33,638 bases of DNA from positions 144,991 to 178,628 of the forward strand of contig VHZZ01000741.1 in NCBI GenBank assembly GCA_009801015.1, in the 5' to 3' direction. The DNA is from Silene noctiflora (Eukaryota > Streptophyta > Magnoliopsida > Caryophyllales > Caryophyllaceae). The notes beneath the pieces were generated by a model that saw only the letters and a list, made by a program, of their open reading frames with translations, searched no databases and was not told where the DNA came from. Of this stretch, positions 1-11,713 are shown piece after piece. The translations under genes were made by a program, and so were the position numbers. Position 1 is the stretch's first letter; each line of letters opens with the position of its first letter.

Positions 1-92
1 TCACTATCAAGATACGCCCTTCCTTGTTGTAGCTTTTAATATTTTTAAGATTATTTCACTAATATGGTAGGAATGAATATATATTTTTATGT

Positions 93-1648
93 AGGGTTAT
101 TTAACAAGAATACTCCAAATTATAGATGGTTTTCTTAAAATACTCCAAACTTCAATTTAAATCACAATAAAACGTACAATTGCCTCATCTTCTTATATTA
201 AACTCGGGTGACCGTCTACCTCTTTGGCAGGCCACTCCCTCTAATTCTCCTATATCCATGACCTACCGAACACTAATCCATCCCCAACAATTCAACATCA
301 CAACTGCCACCTCCTTGTTTAGTTACTGACCCGTACGGGGAGACCGTCGAGCACCATAACGGCATCCCCTCAAACCCCCCCAAACCTAAAATTAATATTT
401 ACTCTAAAATCCCTAAATTTGATCAGGGGATCTAGGGTTTACCTTGACTATTAAAGGAGGGAAGGACGACAATGGGAAGGCGAAGAGGGGAGATGTGTGT
501 CTCGTAAGATGGACGAAGTCGAAGCCGCGATAATCGACGGCGAGAAGGAAGGGCGGGATGTCAACTCAGGTGCGCTCGATGTTGGTGTTGATTCTGAATG
601 ATTATGTTTTGCATTGATGACGAACGAATTGTGGTGGTCATGGTGTGAATGGTGGTGGAGAAACTCGGTGTGAATAGGGCGGTCAGTAGTTAAGTGTAGT
701 GTGGGTGGTGCTTTAAGCAAGGTGACTGATGGCGGTGGTATGTAGGTGGTTTGGTGGTGGTGTTGGTGTAGATGTCTATTGTTATGGAATATGGTGTGAA
801 TAAGGACGAAGGTAGTAGTAATGGTGTTTGAGAGGGTGATGAGTAGGGATGGCAATGGATCCTGGATCCTGTCCAGATCCTAAAGGCCGGATCTGGATCT
901 TAATATTTTGGATCCAGTGGATAGGGATATGGATCGGATGCATATGCATAAAAACGGATCCGGATATGGATCCACATGGTCGAGATCCAGATCCTACCCT
1001 AGATCCATATTTATTTTATTTTAAAATAAATTTTAAAAAATGAGTTAAAGAAACAATAAAATTATATTCTTTTCTTAAAGTTTTTCATATGCTAAACTAT
1101 GATTTCTTTCTCAGTAACATTTTTCAATTGCAAACATTTATTTGTTATTGCTATTGTATTTTATGAAACTTTATTTCGATATTTTGAAACTTTATTTTTA
1201 ACATTTGTAGTCTAATATAAAAAAAATAGTAGGGTAAGTTGTAGTATAATCCAAAAAATAGTATTTTAATATTTCAAAAAATGATTTTTTTACCATAAAA
1301 TGGATACGAGATAGATCTAGATCCAGCCATATCCTGAGGATCTGGATATGGATCTGAGAAATTCAGACCTTGTGGATATGGACCGGATCTGGATCCACTA
1401 TAGGATACAAGGATCTGAATCTGGATCCTATAGGACCCTATCCAGATCTTATCCATTGCCATCCCTAGTGATGACTATGGGACCCACTATTATTTACATG
1501 AACTTTAACCGGGTTTAGAGGTTAAAAATGATTTAAGTATAGTACGAGAAGAGGGAGCCATTAGTATGGTTTATTGTGAGTTAAACTGAAATTCGGAGCA
1601 TTTTGAGAAGATGGCCAATAGGTTCGAGTATTCTTGTTAAATAATCCT
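93..1648. mobile_element. MULE-like element with long inverted ends
   Basis: The left end reads AGGGTTATTTAACAAGAATA and continues for about 80 bp. The reverse complement of the right end reads AGGATTATTTAACAAGAATA and then follows the left arm with scattered mismatches (ACTCC, AAAATRCTCC, CACAATAAA). Long terminal inverted repeats of this kind are typical of Mutator-like elements. The flanks TTTTTATGT (84-92) and TTTTTAATGT (1650-1659) could be a 9-10 bp target duplication with one indel. There is no transposase. The interior (190-830) is less AT-rich than its surroundings and could be captured host sequence. A hAT MITE is inserted at 844-1467. Confidence 0.6.
844..1467. mobile_element. Non-autonomous hAT-type MITE, nested
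   Basis: The element starts TAGGGATGGCAATGGAT and ends with the exact reverse complement ATCCATTGCCATCCCTA, a 17-bp terminal inverted repeat. It is flanked by the 8-bp direct repeat GTGATGAG (836-843) and GTGATGAC (1468-1475), with one mismatch. An 8-bp duplication and TAGGG ends are hallmarks of the hAT superfamily. Subterminal regions (about 850-1010 and 1305-1450) are packed with GGATCC, GGATCT and GGATATGG words in both orientations; the centre is AT-rich. It has no coding capacity. Confidence 0.8.
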
Positions 1649-1655
1649 ATTTTTA

Positions 1656-2299
1656 ATGTCCTCGTACAGACGAATCAAACAAGACCCAATATGAATATAT
1701 TTTCCCGTATATATTGAGAGAAAATTGAAATTAAATACTTATTTGTGAATAGTGTAAAAAAATGAAATAGATATAGTGGAGCTGAAGGGAGGAAGTACTA
1801 AAAAAATATTAGTCGGTCTCTCTAATATGGATCAAAGATTGTGACCATTTATAAAATAATAAAAAAAAAATTACAAAAATTTATAAGATAATTGTTAATA
1901 TATCATAAAATAGTCCTGTTTCTCGGTTGTAAGCTTATGAGTTGTGATAGTGACTTATCACACCTCACAAATGAGAATTTTATGTAAAAATATTGGCTAC
2001 GATTTCATGCGAATTAAAGAAAAATTGTCCTAATTATTATATGTGTCGCATGTCTCACTTGCTTACGTGCCATATTAGAATTTTATTATTTTTAATCTTA
2101 ACGATTCACATTCATGAATATATATTTTGAAAAATAATCAGATATTAAAAGTTTGTCATTATCATTCGTGATCCGTTACAATAAGCTAATGGAAGAGACC
2201 AACATAGATAATTGGTATATTATTAAACTATCCATCCTATCGATTATTTCACAAATAAAATTCTAGAAAATTTATTAATGTCAGACCGTCATTCTCAAA
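1656..2299. other. Intergenic AT-rich DNA, nothing recognised
   Basis: I see no gene, RNA or clear transposon end here. A segment near 1925-1985 contains imperfect palindromic words (GTGATAGTGACTTATCAC) that may be MITE remnants. Confidence 0.4.
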
Positions 2300-2565
2300 T
2301 AATAACATCAATAAAAGACTTCGTATTTTATAGTTTTATATTAATATATTTTAATTAAAATATTGTAGTTTAGTATTTAGTGAAAATTATATAATTTGAT
2401 GAAAAGATTAATTTTAATGAAAATAATTACATAATGAAATACATTATAATTATTAATTTCTTTATTTAGTGAATATAATTAAATTATCAATAGTTGACTT
2501 ATTTAAAAAGATGCTTTTTGGAGGGAAAATTTGTGAGTTCGCTTATTCTTTTAGTATATAGGGGA
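2300..2565 (-). mobile_element. Helitron fragment, 5' end present, 3' end lost
   Basis: On the minus strand it begins A|TCCCCTATATACTAAAAG at 2565, matching the 5' terminus of the Helitron at 25670. It stays similar for about 250 bp (shared words CACTAAATA, CATTAAAATTAATC, CATCAAATTATAT, TTTTAATTAAAAT, TCTTTTATTGAT). Past about 2300 the similarity stops, and I found no hairpin plus CTAG 3' terminus in the next few hundred bases. It appears truncated. Confidence 0.55.
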
Positions 2566-3429
2566 TTCTAAAATCGCATCAATTGAGTTTTTGTTCGGTT
2601 ATTCAAAATATTGCAAAATGGGAGAATTCAAAACTCCTAGGAATTTTTAACTTGTACACGATGGGAATTAAATTAATGGGAAAAATAAACTCCTCCAAGA
2701 TAACCGAACACGTTTTTGCTATTTCATGTGAATTACATATGGGAATTGTAATCCGGTGTGTTGCAAACTACCGCGGGAATTTAATTCCTATATGAATCAA
2801 ACGAGCATTTAGGGCCGGGATAATTCCACTAATAAAATAGTTGTACCTCAGGATTAATTCAACGAAAAGCAACGACGACTTTATCATATATCTCGAATAA
2901 AAAAAGATAAATAAATAATTGAGATGGAACACGCAACCATTTCGATGGTGTTGGTAATTCGAGTACGCTATTTAAGTGGATTACTCTATACAAGTAATGC
3001 GTTTTTCCGAAGTTTATTTGAATGGTGCAAGCAAAGGTTGGACTTTTGCAATATGGTTTTATTTAGTTTGCCAAAAATAGTTTGGATGACTTATTCTTGG
3101 TATTAATTTCCGATACGATTTCAGGATTCTGTAGTAAATTTGATTTCCGAGCATCTTATCGTTTGAATGTGTTTCGGTTAGGTACTGAACCAAATTTCTA
3201 TTTTCCAAACAAGTGAAATTTGACAACTAAACAATAAGATCATTAAGGAAATATCGAATATGATTGCACCGAAACTTTTTGTAATTTTGATTTTTTCTCC
3301 GGAGAAGTTGTTGGGCAATTACTCGACTTAGATCAGTCACTGTATAGCACAACGATATAATCCTACTCGTCTTTAGACTAGTCACTGTGTGGCACAACGA
3401 TAAATGACGACCATCACCTATCCATTCAT
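2566..3429. other. Spacer downstream of the ACR3-like gene, no gene seen
   Basis: The stretch 2580-2810 contains GTTCGGTTAT in both orientations (around 2592 and 2703) with AATTCCCAT-like words, suggesting a degraded inverted-repeat MITE. The rest to 3429 is unremarkable AT-rich DNA. The short open frames here have no recognisable domain. Confidence 0.35.
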
Positions 3430-3476
3430 GGTACAAATACAAAGCCCATTTCACATAAATACATTTTGCTGCTGCT

Positions 3477-3482
3477 TTTATT
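3477..3482 (-). promoter_or_regulatory. Probable polyadenylation signal of the ACR3-like gene
   Basis: Read on the minus strand this is AATAAA, 48 nt after the TAG stop of the ACR3-like gene and inside ACTAATAAAAGCAGC. Position and sequence suit a plant near-upstream element. The cleavage site itself cannot be seen. Confidence 0.5.
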
Positions 3483-3529
3483 AGTCTATACACCAAAATG
3501 TCACACAAATGTTACAGTAACGGTTAAGC

Positions 3530-6500
3530 CTAAGGTAAGAACTTCTCCAGTAGACCACCAAAGAAGAAGCTGGTTTTACCCCATCCATTCCCTTCATGGG
3601 CCGCCGACTTCTTGCTTGACGGAGCTTTCTTCACGTTGAGCATCATTGTACGTCCTATCTCTTTCCGGAGTGCTTCAATGGTTTCTACATTTACTGGGTT
3701 CCCTGAGGCATCTGTCACGTAAAATACGTTCCTTGCCTTCTCTCCGACTGTGGATACACCAGCTCGTATGACTGATAGTCCGTTCTCTCGGAGAATCCTA
3801 GTCACTTCCGACAACAATCCTACCCGATCCTTTGCACATAGCTCTAAGCTTAAGCCCTACATTACATCACATAGATGACATTTAGTCTAATGTATCAAGG
3901 AAATTTTCTTACATTATACAACTGATCAAAATCTCTAAGACTACGACGTGTTATCTTGAATTCTAAAAGGTGGTATATAACTTAGTCCTCATCAGTAGTA
4001 TCCAATACGGTTGTGCTCCAAGTGTCCTGATTACGCATAGGTGGCACATTACTCGGGCACACGTGGTTTGATGAAGGGTTGGAGTAACATATGGCACAAC
4101 AACCCCTAAAGTATGTGAGTCTGTATAGATTGTAGCCAAAAAGTGCAGAAAGTACTCAGCAAATCCAAAAATCAAAAGAGCATGCAGATGTGAATAATTC
4201 AGGTTACAGAACAGAATTCAGCAACGACAGGGTCGACAGTGACTTTTCAGCTTCTTTCATATTCTTCTACATAAACAAGCCCCACAAATCCAAAACGTGA
4301 TTATATCGCTATCTGTGCTTATGGTTAAGTTTCGGGGTTGGAAAGAAGGAATGCAAAACAACTGAGATGAAAGAGGGATACGGGTATCTATCTATATTAC
4401 TTACCTCACTTACTCTCCGGTGAACAGCAGCTTCAAGACATTTGATTACCCTGTCCTTCTCACCTTCCGTGCCAACCGTACATCCATCCTTATGTCGAAT
4501 AAAGTATTCCTGAACACATTTACATCAGATATGCAACATTGGGGCTACAACAATTCTAGAGATACCGCGAATGTTATGGGGCAAATTGAGAATAAATCAA
4601 ATTGGCAAGTAGACTATAACAAATGCATAGATGAAGGCACGTGGACATTTTTTTTCGATTAATGCACTTTGCAAAAACTGCGTAACAGTTTCTCCGGTCT
4701 AAAAAAAATTCAAGGAGGAAAGGAGTAATTTCCAACCATCATTAAAATTAAGAAACAGAATGGCCTTAGTTGGACAAAATTGCATCTTGTATATCCTGGA
4801 CAATACAACAGAAGTATCTGTTAATATTCCGATGAATCGGACAAAATGTAGCTATTTTGGACTTATATTAACAGCTAAGTAGTGACTTCACCACTTTTGA
4901 AGGCTTACTACTGTATAATGAATGTCTTCAGTACTATCTGATCAAACAGGAGAATTCAAGCACGATGATAGGAACACAAGAAAATCAACAAAAACATTTT
5001 GTTTGAGGCCGACTGAATCCAAACGGCTTGAATTTATACCTGGGATGCATTAGGTCCATCAGAAGAGATGGTTGCATGGAAAACAACATATTGCATGTCA
5101 GTGAGAGTGCAGACAATGTCAAACATAAGCTTAGGCCGATCCTTGCATTTCACAGTCACTACCGAGTACCCCTTCTCCTCACAACGATCGACAAAAATCA
5201 TAGGTTTAGAAATGGTAGGATATTTCTTCTCATTAGTGCCTCCCTCTCCTTCATAATCCTTATCAGCAAATAACATTTGATGAAGACGTCGATCCATATG
5301 AGTACTTCCCATGGAGAAACTCGTGCGAGACACTTGCTCTTCATCATCTGTACTCCCCAGAATGTTGTTCAGCTGCTCTTCCATGAAGGATAATCTGCTT
5401 GGGTCATTTACAGCACGATAGGTGGTATCGTCATTGACATAAAGGACACAAGCTATTCGACTATTGTGGGTCCACACTTCAGCTGCTGTTATGTTAAAAT
5501 GGAGATCAGCAAGGACAGCAAAGATCTCTGATAATAGACCAGGGCGATCGCGGCCTATCAATTCAACTGCAGTGTGGTCACCAACTGAGTGGAGGCCTAC
5601 TCTTTTTCCTGGACAACTCTTTATCCAATCTGCTGCTTGACCCTTGGGTCCCAATGCCTATTGCACGATGACGGATAGAAAGTTTAATTACATCATTAAA
5701 ACTGCTTCTTAGGGAAGTTACTTTCTCTAAGATGGCAGAATTTGCATCTTAAACTAGAACTCTAATATGTCAGCTTAACGAGGACACTGGTTAAGAATAC
5801 TATTGTATTCATACCAACAAAGTGCACTTTTGTTTTTGGAAGCACATGTGTTCCATAGTTAAGGTGCTTGCTGAGAGCCTGACCGGCTGTCATTAGTACG
5901 AACTTCCGGTCCTTGAGGGGAAGGGGTGTTGCAAGAACTATGCAACTGTCTAAATCTTAGAAGGACAAATGAAATGAAGTGAGAACAGAGATGACTGATC
6001 AATTTGGATACCTTTTCTATACAATCAATGGTCTCTGCATCGGTTATTTTCTTTCCATAATGATCAGTAACATGGAAAACTGTTTCATACAAGAAAACAT
6101 AACAATGATTTAGTGGTGTAGCAAAATACAACATTCAGTAATCTAGCATTTTATATCTCAAACTTTACAGTAATGTTACCATCCATAAACCATCCGCCAT
6201 CAGAGGAAATGTAAGCCTTAGTGATGATGAGGTCAAGGTCAGTTAAGATTTGAACTACTTCCAGCAGTATACCAGGCTTGTTCATACTGTCCACCTGTTC
6301 AAATGCAATAACTAGGTCATATCGAACTCTGAACTCGTAATAAAGAACTACAGAACACATTTTTTGAAATGAAACAATCAGTTAAGAATTGACTAACAGT
6401 TAGTTAGGAATCGACTAACAAACTTTTGACAGGCATTTATACAGCAGTGTGGCTATGCAGTTGGTAAATTACCTTAACTAGAGTGCAGTCGCTGCAGCTG

Positions 6501-6660
6501 GAGTTATCCACGCAGACCCTAAAAACCATTGAGACCGTCAGCATATGATGTGCCTTATAGAGAGTACAAAATCAGGTCTATCATAAAAAGAGAAAAACCT
6601 GGGAGGGTTTATTTTGACGCTCAAGTTCTCATACTCGGGATCAAAGTACGGCCATGACAT
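3530..6660 (-). CDS. ACR3: ACT-domain repeat protein, ACR3-like (7 coding exons, 446 aa)
   Basis: Joined coding exons, in transcript order: 6599-6660, 6473-6518, 6180-6294, 6012-6079, 5040-5657, 4405-4509, 3530-3856. All introns are GT-AG and the frame stays open to TAG at 3530-3532. The protein begins [13 protein letters not shown], as in ACR3-type proteins. It carries four ACT repeats at about residues 35-100, 125-200, 260-335 and 339-415, with typical cores such as [37 protein letters not shown] and [14 protein letters not shown]. It ends [16 protein letters not shown], the usual ACR C-terminus, and its length is normal for the family (about 430-455 aa). ACR proteins have no catalytic domain. 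From family knowledge they are thought to bind amino acids or take part in signalling, but the ligand is not settled. The ATG at 6660 was chosen because the WPYFDPEYE start follows it directly; a 5'UTR intron cannot be excluded. The family call is very secure; the ACR3 assignment rests on remembered similarity. Confidence 0.93.
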
Positions 6661-7450
6661 TATATTACCTTCAACCTCAAACACTACTCAGGATCTTCCA
6701 GATGACAATTAACTGGATAAACAAATCAATAATCATAAGCAGTCATAATTATCACATTTCAAAAAAGATAAATGACTTGTTCAACTGTCTGCGCAGCTGC
6801 CCTTCGCATCTTGCATGGTGAAATTCTACCTCCATCCCCAAGTTATTGATCCCATCTGACTTTGTTGCCCAACCAATGTCGATTGACCATTAATTTCTCC
6901 AAATACAAGTAGAAGTATAGTATTAAAATTTGTGATGTCTGATTTATCAAAACAATTTTTTATATGGTCATTTTCAAAATGTTGTAATTGTCTATTTGTA
7001 TCTTATGATAACTATTGGTCAAAGTAGACATTGTTCAACAATCAACGTCGCTATGTAATTCTATTGTAGGATGAGAATGTGTATATCCAACCCTTAGCCC
7101 GCCAAAGGTGGACGTCTGAGGTTGTAGGATGATGATGATGATGCTGACTAAATTTTAACGAACTTTGCTGGTAAACCAGAAGTGATTATCAGTGGACTTA
7201 CCGAGTATTTATAATAACTGCCCAAAGTAAGGGTGGAGTCCCGGCCTACACCCTTGAACTCACCCCAGTTCAGCACTAGCTTACATGATACGGAATTATG
7301 ACGTAATCAGATACTTGCCCTACAAAACAACATCATCTACCAGACCTCAGTATAAAAGACAGCCTTATAAGCAATATGTAAAAGCCTAAAGACATTTTGT
7401 TAACATTTGACATACTGACTCTTGATACATCGACGACAACGACAAAGTAT
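6661..7450. other. Upstream region of the ACR3-like gene
   Basis: This presumably holds the 5'UTR and promoter of the minus-strand ACR3-like gene. There is a short (GAT)n run near 7125-7143. No TATA box or start site can be fixed with confidence, and no other gene is visible. Confidence 0.35.
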
Positions 7451-7452
7451 TG

Positions 7453-7541
7453 ATACCCCCCTCCTGAATCCTATATACTTTTAAAAATTCTCCGAATATA
7501 TTTTGGATGTTGTATGGTATCCAAATGAAGGGAGGGAGTAT
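7453..7541. mobile_element. Stowaway-like MITE remnant
   Basis: A pyrimidine-rich left end (CCCCCCTCCTGAATCC) faces a right end CCAAATGAAGGGAGGGAGTA, giving short imperfect inverted repeats with TA at the edges. The layout is that of small Tc1/Mariner-derived MITEs, but the match is imperfect. Confidence 0.35.
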
Positions 7542-8239
7542 GAGTCGTCTAACATGAACCGTCATTTGTAAATATCATTCTAACACGGTACTCCTTAATT
7601 ATTGATTTAAATTGGTCGGTTTTCGACCATACAACATTATCCCTCCTGATAAAACCCAAAAGCAAACGCAAACCGTCAACACCCATTCTTTTTAAGAAGC
7701 ATCTTTTGATATCAGAATCTAGACTAAGCTTTCTCATACAACTTTTACTATTCCTATTGTCTGTCTATAAGGATTCATAAGCAAAACAAAGGCCAATAAA
7801 CTTATCAAGCAGCTTATCTTTAAGGGTAAAAAAGGTGATAGAATAGAGAGAACTTTTTTTTGTTCGATTTCATTTTTGTTAAAAATAACAAGAAGGTCTC
7901 CCATAAGAGCGGTCATTTTCGTCTGAAGGCTTGAGACAGGCCATATGTGAACCACTTTTTTACAAAAAGTTGCCTGAACAACAAAAACATTTTACCATAA
8001 AAATGGTCACGTAAAACCTTAAGACATTGAAATGAGAATTTACAATCGACTCGATTGTAGATGGTCATTTTCGACCAAATCTATCTAATTAAACGGTTAA
8101 ACCTAGCCCAATTGTTGATTACCAGAAACACAAATTCGGAAAAAACCCAACATAGCCACACATACTGCAACAAAAAAAATCCACCTATCAATATCACAGT
8201 TATAAACATATACGGAGTAATTTATAACAAAGCGTCTTG

Positions 8240-8264
8240 CTTGTGACGGACAATCCGTCACAAG
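8240..8264. repeat. Perfect 11-bp hairpin at a MITE-like repeat end
   Basis: CTTGTGACGGA (8240-8250) and TCCGTCACAAG (8254-8264) are exact reverse complements with a 3-nt loop. The following bases (GACGGATATTG, then AAGGCAAGTGGAAGGGCAAG) resemble those after the hairpin at 15112, so the two belong to one repeat family. Confidence 0.6.
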
Positions 8265-8963
8265 GTAAAGACGGATATTGCTCCTTTCACAATAAGGCAA
8301 GTGGAAGGGCAAGTGGGGAGAAATGAAGCACCCCATGGATAGTGTCACTTGCATATTTTGAGAGGGGCACTATTCATCTTCAACTTATTACGGATAGTCC
8401 GGAATTTGTGAATTTATAAGCACAAAACAAATACTTACTCCCTCTTATAATCATTTATGTACCTTTGTGAAAATAAATGAATAAAAAGGTAAACAAATAA
8501 TTAAAACCGATAAAATTAATATCTAGTATCACAAGGTTATAATTTAGTACCATTAAATAAATACGGAGTAACAATTTCTAGTTTATGTACCGCTTGGTCA
8601 CGTCAATTTCAGTTTAACCCTTTTACATGTCAAACTCAAAAACAAACATGAACAAACGGCACAATATTTTAACGCAATTCTTGGTCATTTATTTACCTTT
8701 ATTTAAAATTCCTTAAAAAATTAAAATAACTAGTTAAATATTTCCTCGGTCACAATCATATGCAATTACTTATTTTCTTTATTCTTTATCCGAGATATTT
8801 TATAAAAAAAAATAAACAAATGATTAGAGCCGAGCAAGTAATTGTTATGGTCTATGGACAGACAATCAGACACAATACATCAAAATGAAAACCAACAAAT
8901 TGACCAACAAACAAAACCCTGTTTCAGAAAAACAAGTTTGAAACAGGGTGGAAACGCAATTAA

Positions 8964-9060
8964 TACTTCTTCCGTCTCATTTATTTGTTTACTTTTCTTT
9001 TAATTTTTTTTAAAAGTTATTTTAATCAAAAGTAAACAAATGACTGACACGGAAGGAAGA
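8964..9060. mobile_element. Stowaway-type MITE
   Basis: The left end TACTTCTTCCGTCTCATTTA and the reverse complement of the right end (CTTCCTTCCGTGTCAGTCAT) both continue into TTTGTTTACTTTT. This gives a hairpin of about 95 bp with a TA at the left edge, typical of Stowaway elements. Confidence 0.6.
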
Positions 9061-9627
9061 CCAATCGAGATAAAAAAAGAAGCTTACATACAATTGAGAA
9101 AATGGGGAAATGAGGTTGAAAATTGAGAATAGAGAGAAGAAGAGAAGGGTGAATTTGAAACGCTAAAAAAAAAAAAGGTTAATAAAAAATGTATGGTGTT
9201 GGAAGAAAAATGAGTGATATATGAAGAGATAACGCACCAACAAGTGTAAGTGTGTGAGTATGTAAACAAAAATACTTAGAAATATATGAAAAATGAAAGT
9301 ATTTAATTTGTAAAATTGTAAAATTGTAAAAATGTAAGTTAGTAGAAGTGATATGATTGTGATGGTGGGAGGAAGAGAGTGAAGACAGAGCACTTATAGT
9401 GTGACATTTGAGGATACCACGTCGACCTGATGTGGATCGAATAATCCTCCTTTTTTTTTAGACCCCTTTTCCTTTTCTTTACCTCCTTTGATTTTTTTCC
9501 ACTTTTTTTTATTTTATTTTTAATTTTTATTTTATTTTTTGGTTTATATAATTATAATTAATTGTATCGGAGTTGAAGAGAGATTTATTGACTTCAATTG
9601 TAAAAATTTAAATATTTTACCGTAGAT
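9061..9627. other. Intergenic, purine-rich then T-rich DNA, no gene seen
   Basis: 9060-9400 is strongly purine-biased on the plus strand (GAGAATAGAGAGAAGAAGAG), and 9445-9540 is mostly T. Open frames here are compositional and low in complexity; none looks like a protein family. Confidence 0.4.
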
Positions 9628-10053
9628 GTACGTGGTATCCCGGCTTGAGGTTTGACATTTTGCGCAAAATATCAAAAAAATTTGATTTGGAAAAGTTTAA
9701 TAGGTCATAACTCGTGTTTACGAGTTCAGAAATTAACAATTTTTTTTTCAAATCGATTATCTTTCCGAAAACTACGATCTGAAAGAAGATTGTCGTATTT
9801 GGATCCCGTGGTTAGGAGTTTTTGTATGTCAAAGTTTTTTTAACCGAACAAATTATGAGTGACTATATCTCTTGGTTATGAATTCAAAACTCAACAATTT
9901 TTGTTTTCAAGTCGTAATTCTCGGAAAGATATCAATTTGAAAAACAAATTCATCACTTTCTGAACTTGTAAACACGAATAACGACCTCTTAAAGTATTCC
10001 GGATAAAAAAATTGAGTATTTCGAATAAAATGTAAACCTCAAGGTAGTGCATG
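9628..10053. mobile_element. Long fold-back element
   Basis: The left arm (about 9628-9780) pairs with the reverse complement of the right arm (about 9915-10053). Both read CTTGAGGTTT, then ACATTTT, CGTGTTTAC, AGTTCAGAAA, TTTTTCAAAT and ATCTTTCCGA in the same order, with mismatches and small gaps. A third related block lies in the centre (about 9860-9920) in direct orientation to the left arm. No coding sequence is apparent. The superfamily is unknown; a MULE-derived fold-back is one possibility. Confidence 0.55.
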
Positions 10054-11508
10054 CATTTTCCAAATATTGTATTTGGAGATCAAGTGAAATTGAATTCTGA
10101 ATTTCAATCTTTAAGTGTTGTTTAGGATGGGATTGGACGGACACAGGTTGAGGTGAGTTTCATATATATGTGACCTTCTTACCTACTGTATTTGACTAGT
10201 TTATGATAGATTGATAGGTGATCAGATAGTTGTAAACTTGTAAAATTACAATGACTGGAAATTGGAATTGATTCTAGAATTGAGCCAAATTATTTTTTTT
10301 GGGAATTCCCCTCGTTTGGCAATGAAATTGGCCAAATTCCGTTCTAATTCCAACAGTGCTCAAAAGTTGGTCATTTCAAATTCTAACTTTACGGTAGTCA
10401 TTTTAATTTTACATCTCATCACACCGCTCTAAACTTGACAAATGGGTTAATAAGTTGGGCTGAGTTTGGGTTAGTTATGCAGGATGGGTTATGTGTTTAC
10501 AGGTTTAGTTAGGGGTAATAAATACGATCAATTTTTGTTTTTTTATTCTTTATATTGCTAACATTAACTTTATTTTACAGTTTTATGTGCTATATAAATA
10601 TATTTTTTCGTCATTTTTCACCTTATTTAGTGATTGTATAGTTTATGGGAACAAACGCATGGATTTTTCAATAATGATTGTTTCAATTCACAAGTCAAGT
10701 TTAATATATGACTGCAATTCCAATTCCAATATTGTGAGTTGCCAAACATCATTTATGAAATAGAAATTCTAAAATTGAATTCATAATTCCCAAACAAATT
10801 TTCATATTTGGATTTGGCATTGTTTCAATATGCCAATTCCAATTCTTCAAACATACCATTAAGTTGGTATTCAGAAATAATTGAGTCTAATTTCATTTCC
10901 ACGTTTCTGATTTTATAAACGTTTAAAATATATAAATTAAGGGATTTGATTACTTATTTAAGGTTTCTAAACACGTTTTTATATAAATCAACAACTTCTT
11001 TCTTTTTTTTTAATGAGTTTTTTAAATAAGCTATTTCTTGATAAAATAGTGGGTGTATGACATTATTTTACAAGGCGATTTTTTTAAAAAACAAAAAAAA
11101 AGGTATTTTTTTACCGTAGCAAATGAAAAATGATTTTTTTTTTGTTCAAAAGTATATCAATACGGGTTTAGATATGTACAGGATGAAAAAAGAATATGAA
11201 TGAATAAGTATTTATTTTATATTATTAACATATTTACAATATATAAATTTGTCATTTATGTATTAAAAATCTCAAAAGTAGAAGTAAAACTAGAAGCACC
11301 AATTATGTACATCTCAAATTTTGCCTTTTGAATTAAAGTAAGTAATTTTAACTTTTTAGAAATATTGTTTGACATGGCTAATGCTTATTAAGTAGAAAAT
11401 CGTTCTTAAAAGTTGGGTCAAACACGTACATACTTGTTGTTTTAGAGTGGGGGAGAAATTTAAACATTTACTTTTTTCTTTTATTCATGGTTGACAGTGC
11501 AAGCTTAA
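10054..11508. other. Intergenic AT-rich DNA with MITE remnants
   Basis: Between about 10295 and 10860 words such as GGAATTCC, CCAATTCC and TTTGGCAATG recur in both orientations (TTTGGCAATGAAATTGGCC at 10315; CCAATTCCAATTCTTC near 10832), suggesting an old inverted-repeat element. No gene or RNA was found in the remainder. Confidence 0.35.
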
Positions 11509-11713
11509 GCTAGCTCTGTTTTTTCGGCTGAAACGAGTTGAACTCAATTGAATGGAGAGTTGAACTGAACTGAATGGAGCTGACGTGAATTGAATGCAGT
11601 TAAAGTAAGAGTTAATTTTGTAGAAGAGATGAACAGAACACAACTAACGAATAAGTTGAACAGAACTAACTGAAGCTGAATAGAGTTGAATTAAACTGAA
11701 ATGAGTTAAGAGG
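11509..11713. mobile_element. ACTGAA-rich MITE (hAT-like), copy 1
   Basis: The element opens CTCTGTTTTTTCGGCTGAAA and is filled with TGAACTGAA, TTGAATG and GAGTTGAA words. The same vocabulary appears in copies at 27813, 32691 and 32876. Such subterminal pentamer arrays are common in non-autonomous hAT elements. Edges are approximate. Confidence 0.5.

Noticed and set aside
451-855. Open frame of 134 codons rich in His, Pro, Ser and Thr on the minus strand
   Set aside because: It lies inside the MULE-like element, runs into the end of the nested MITE, and its composition follows GTGGTG-type DNA bias. No domain is recognisable.
5859-6134. A 91-codon minus-strand frame as a separate small gene
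   Set aside because: It is exon 4 of the ACR3-like gene read through into its introns.
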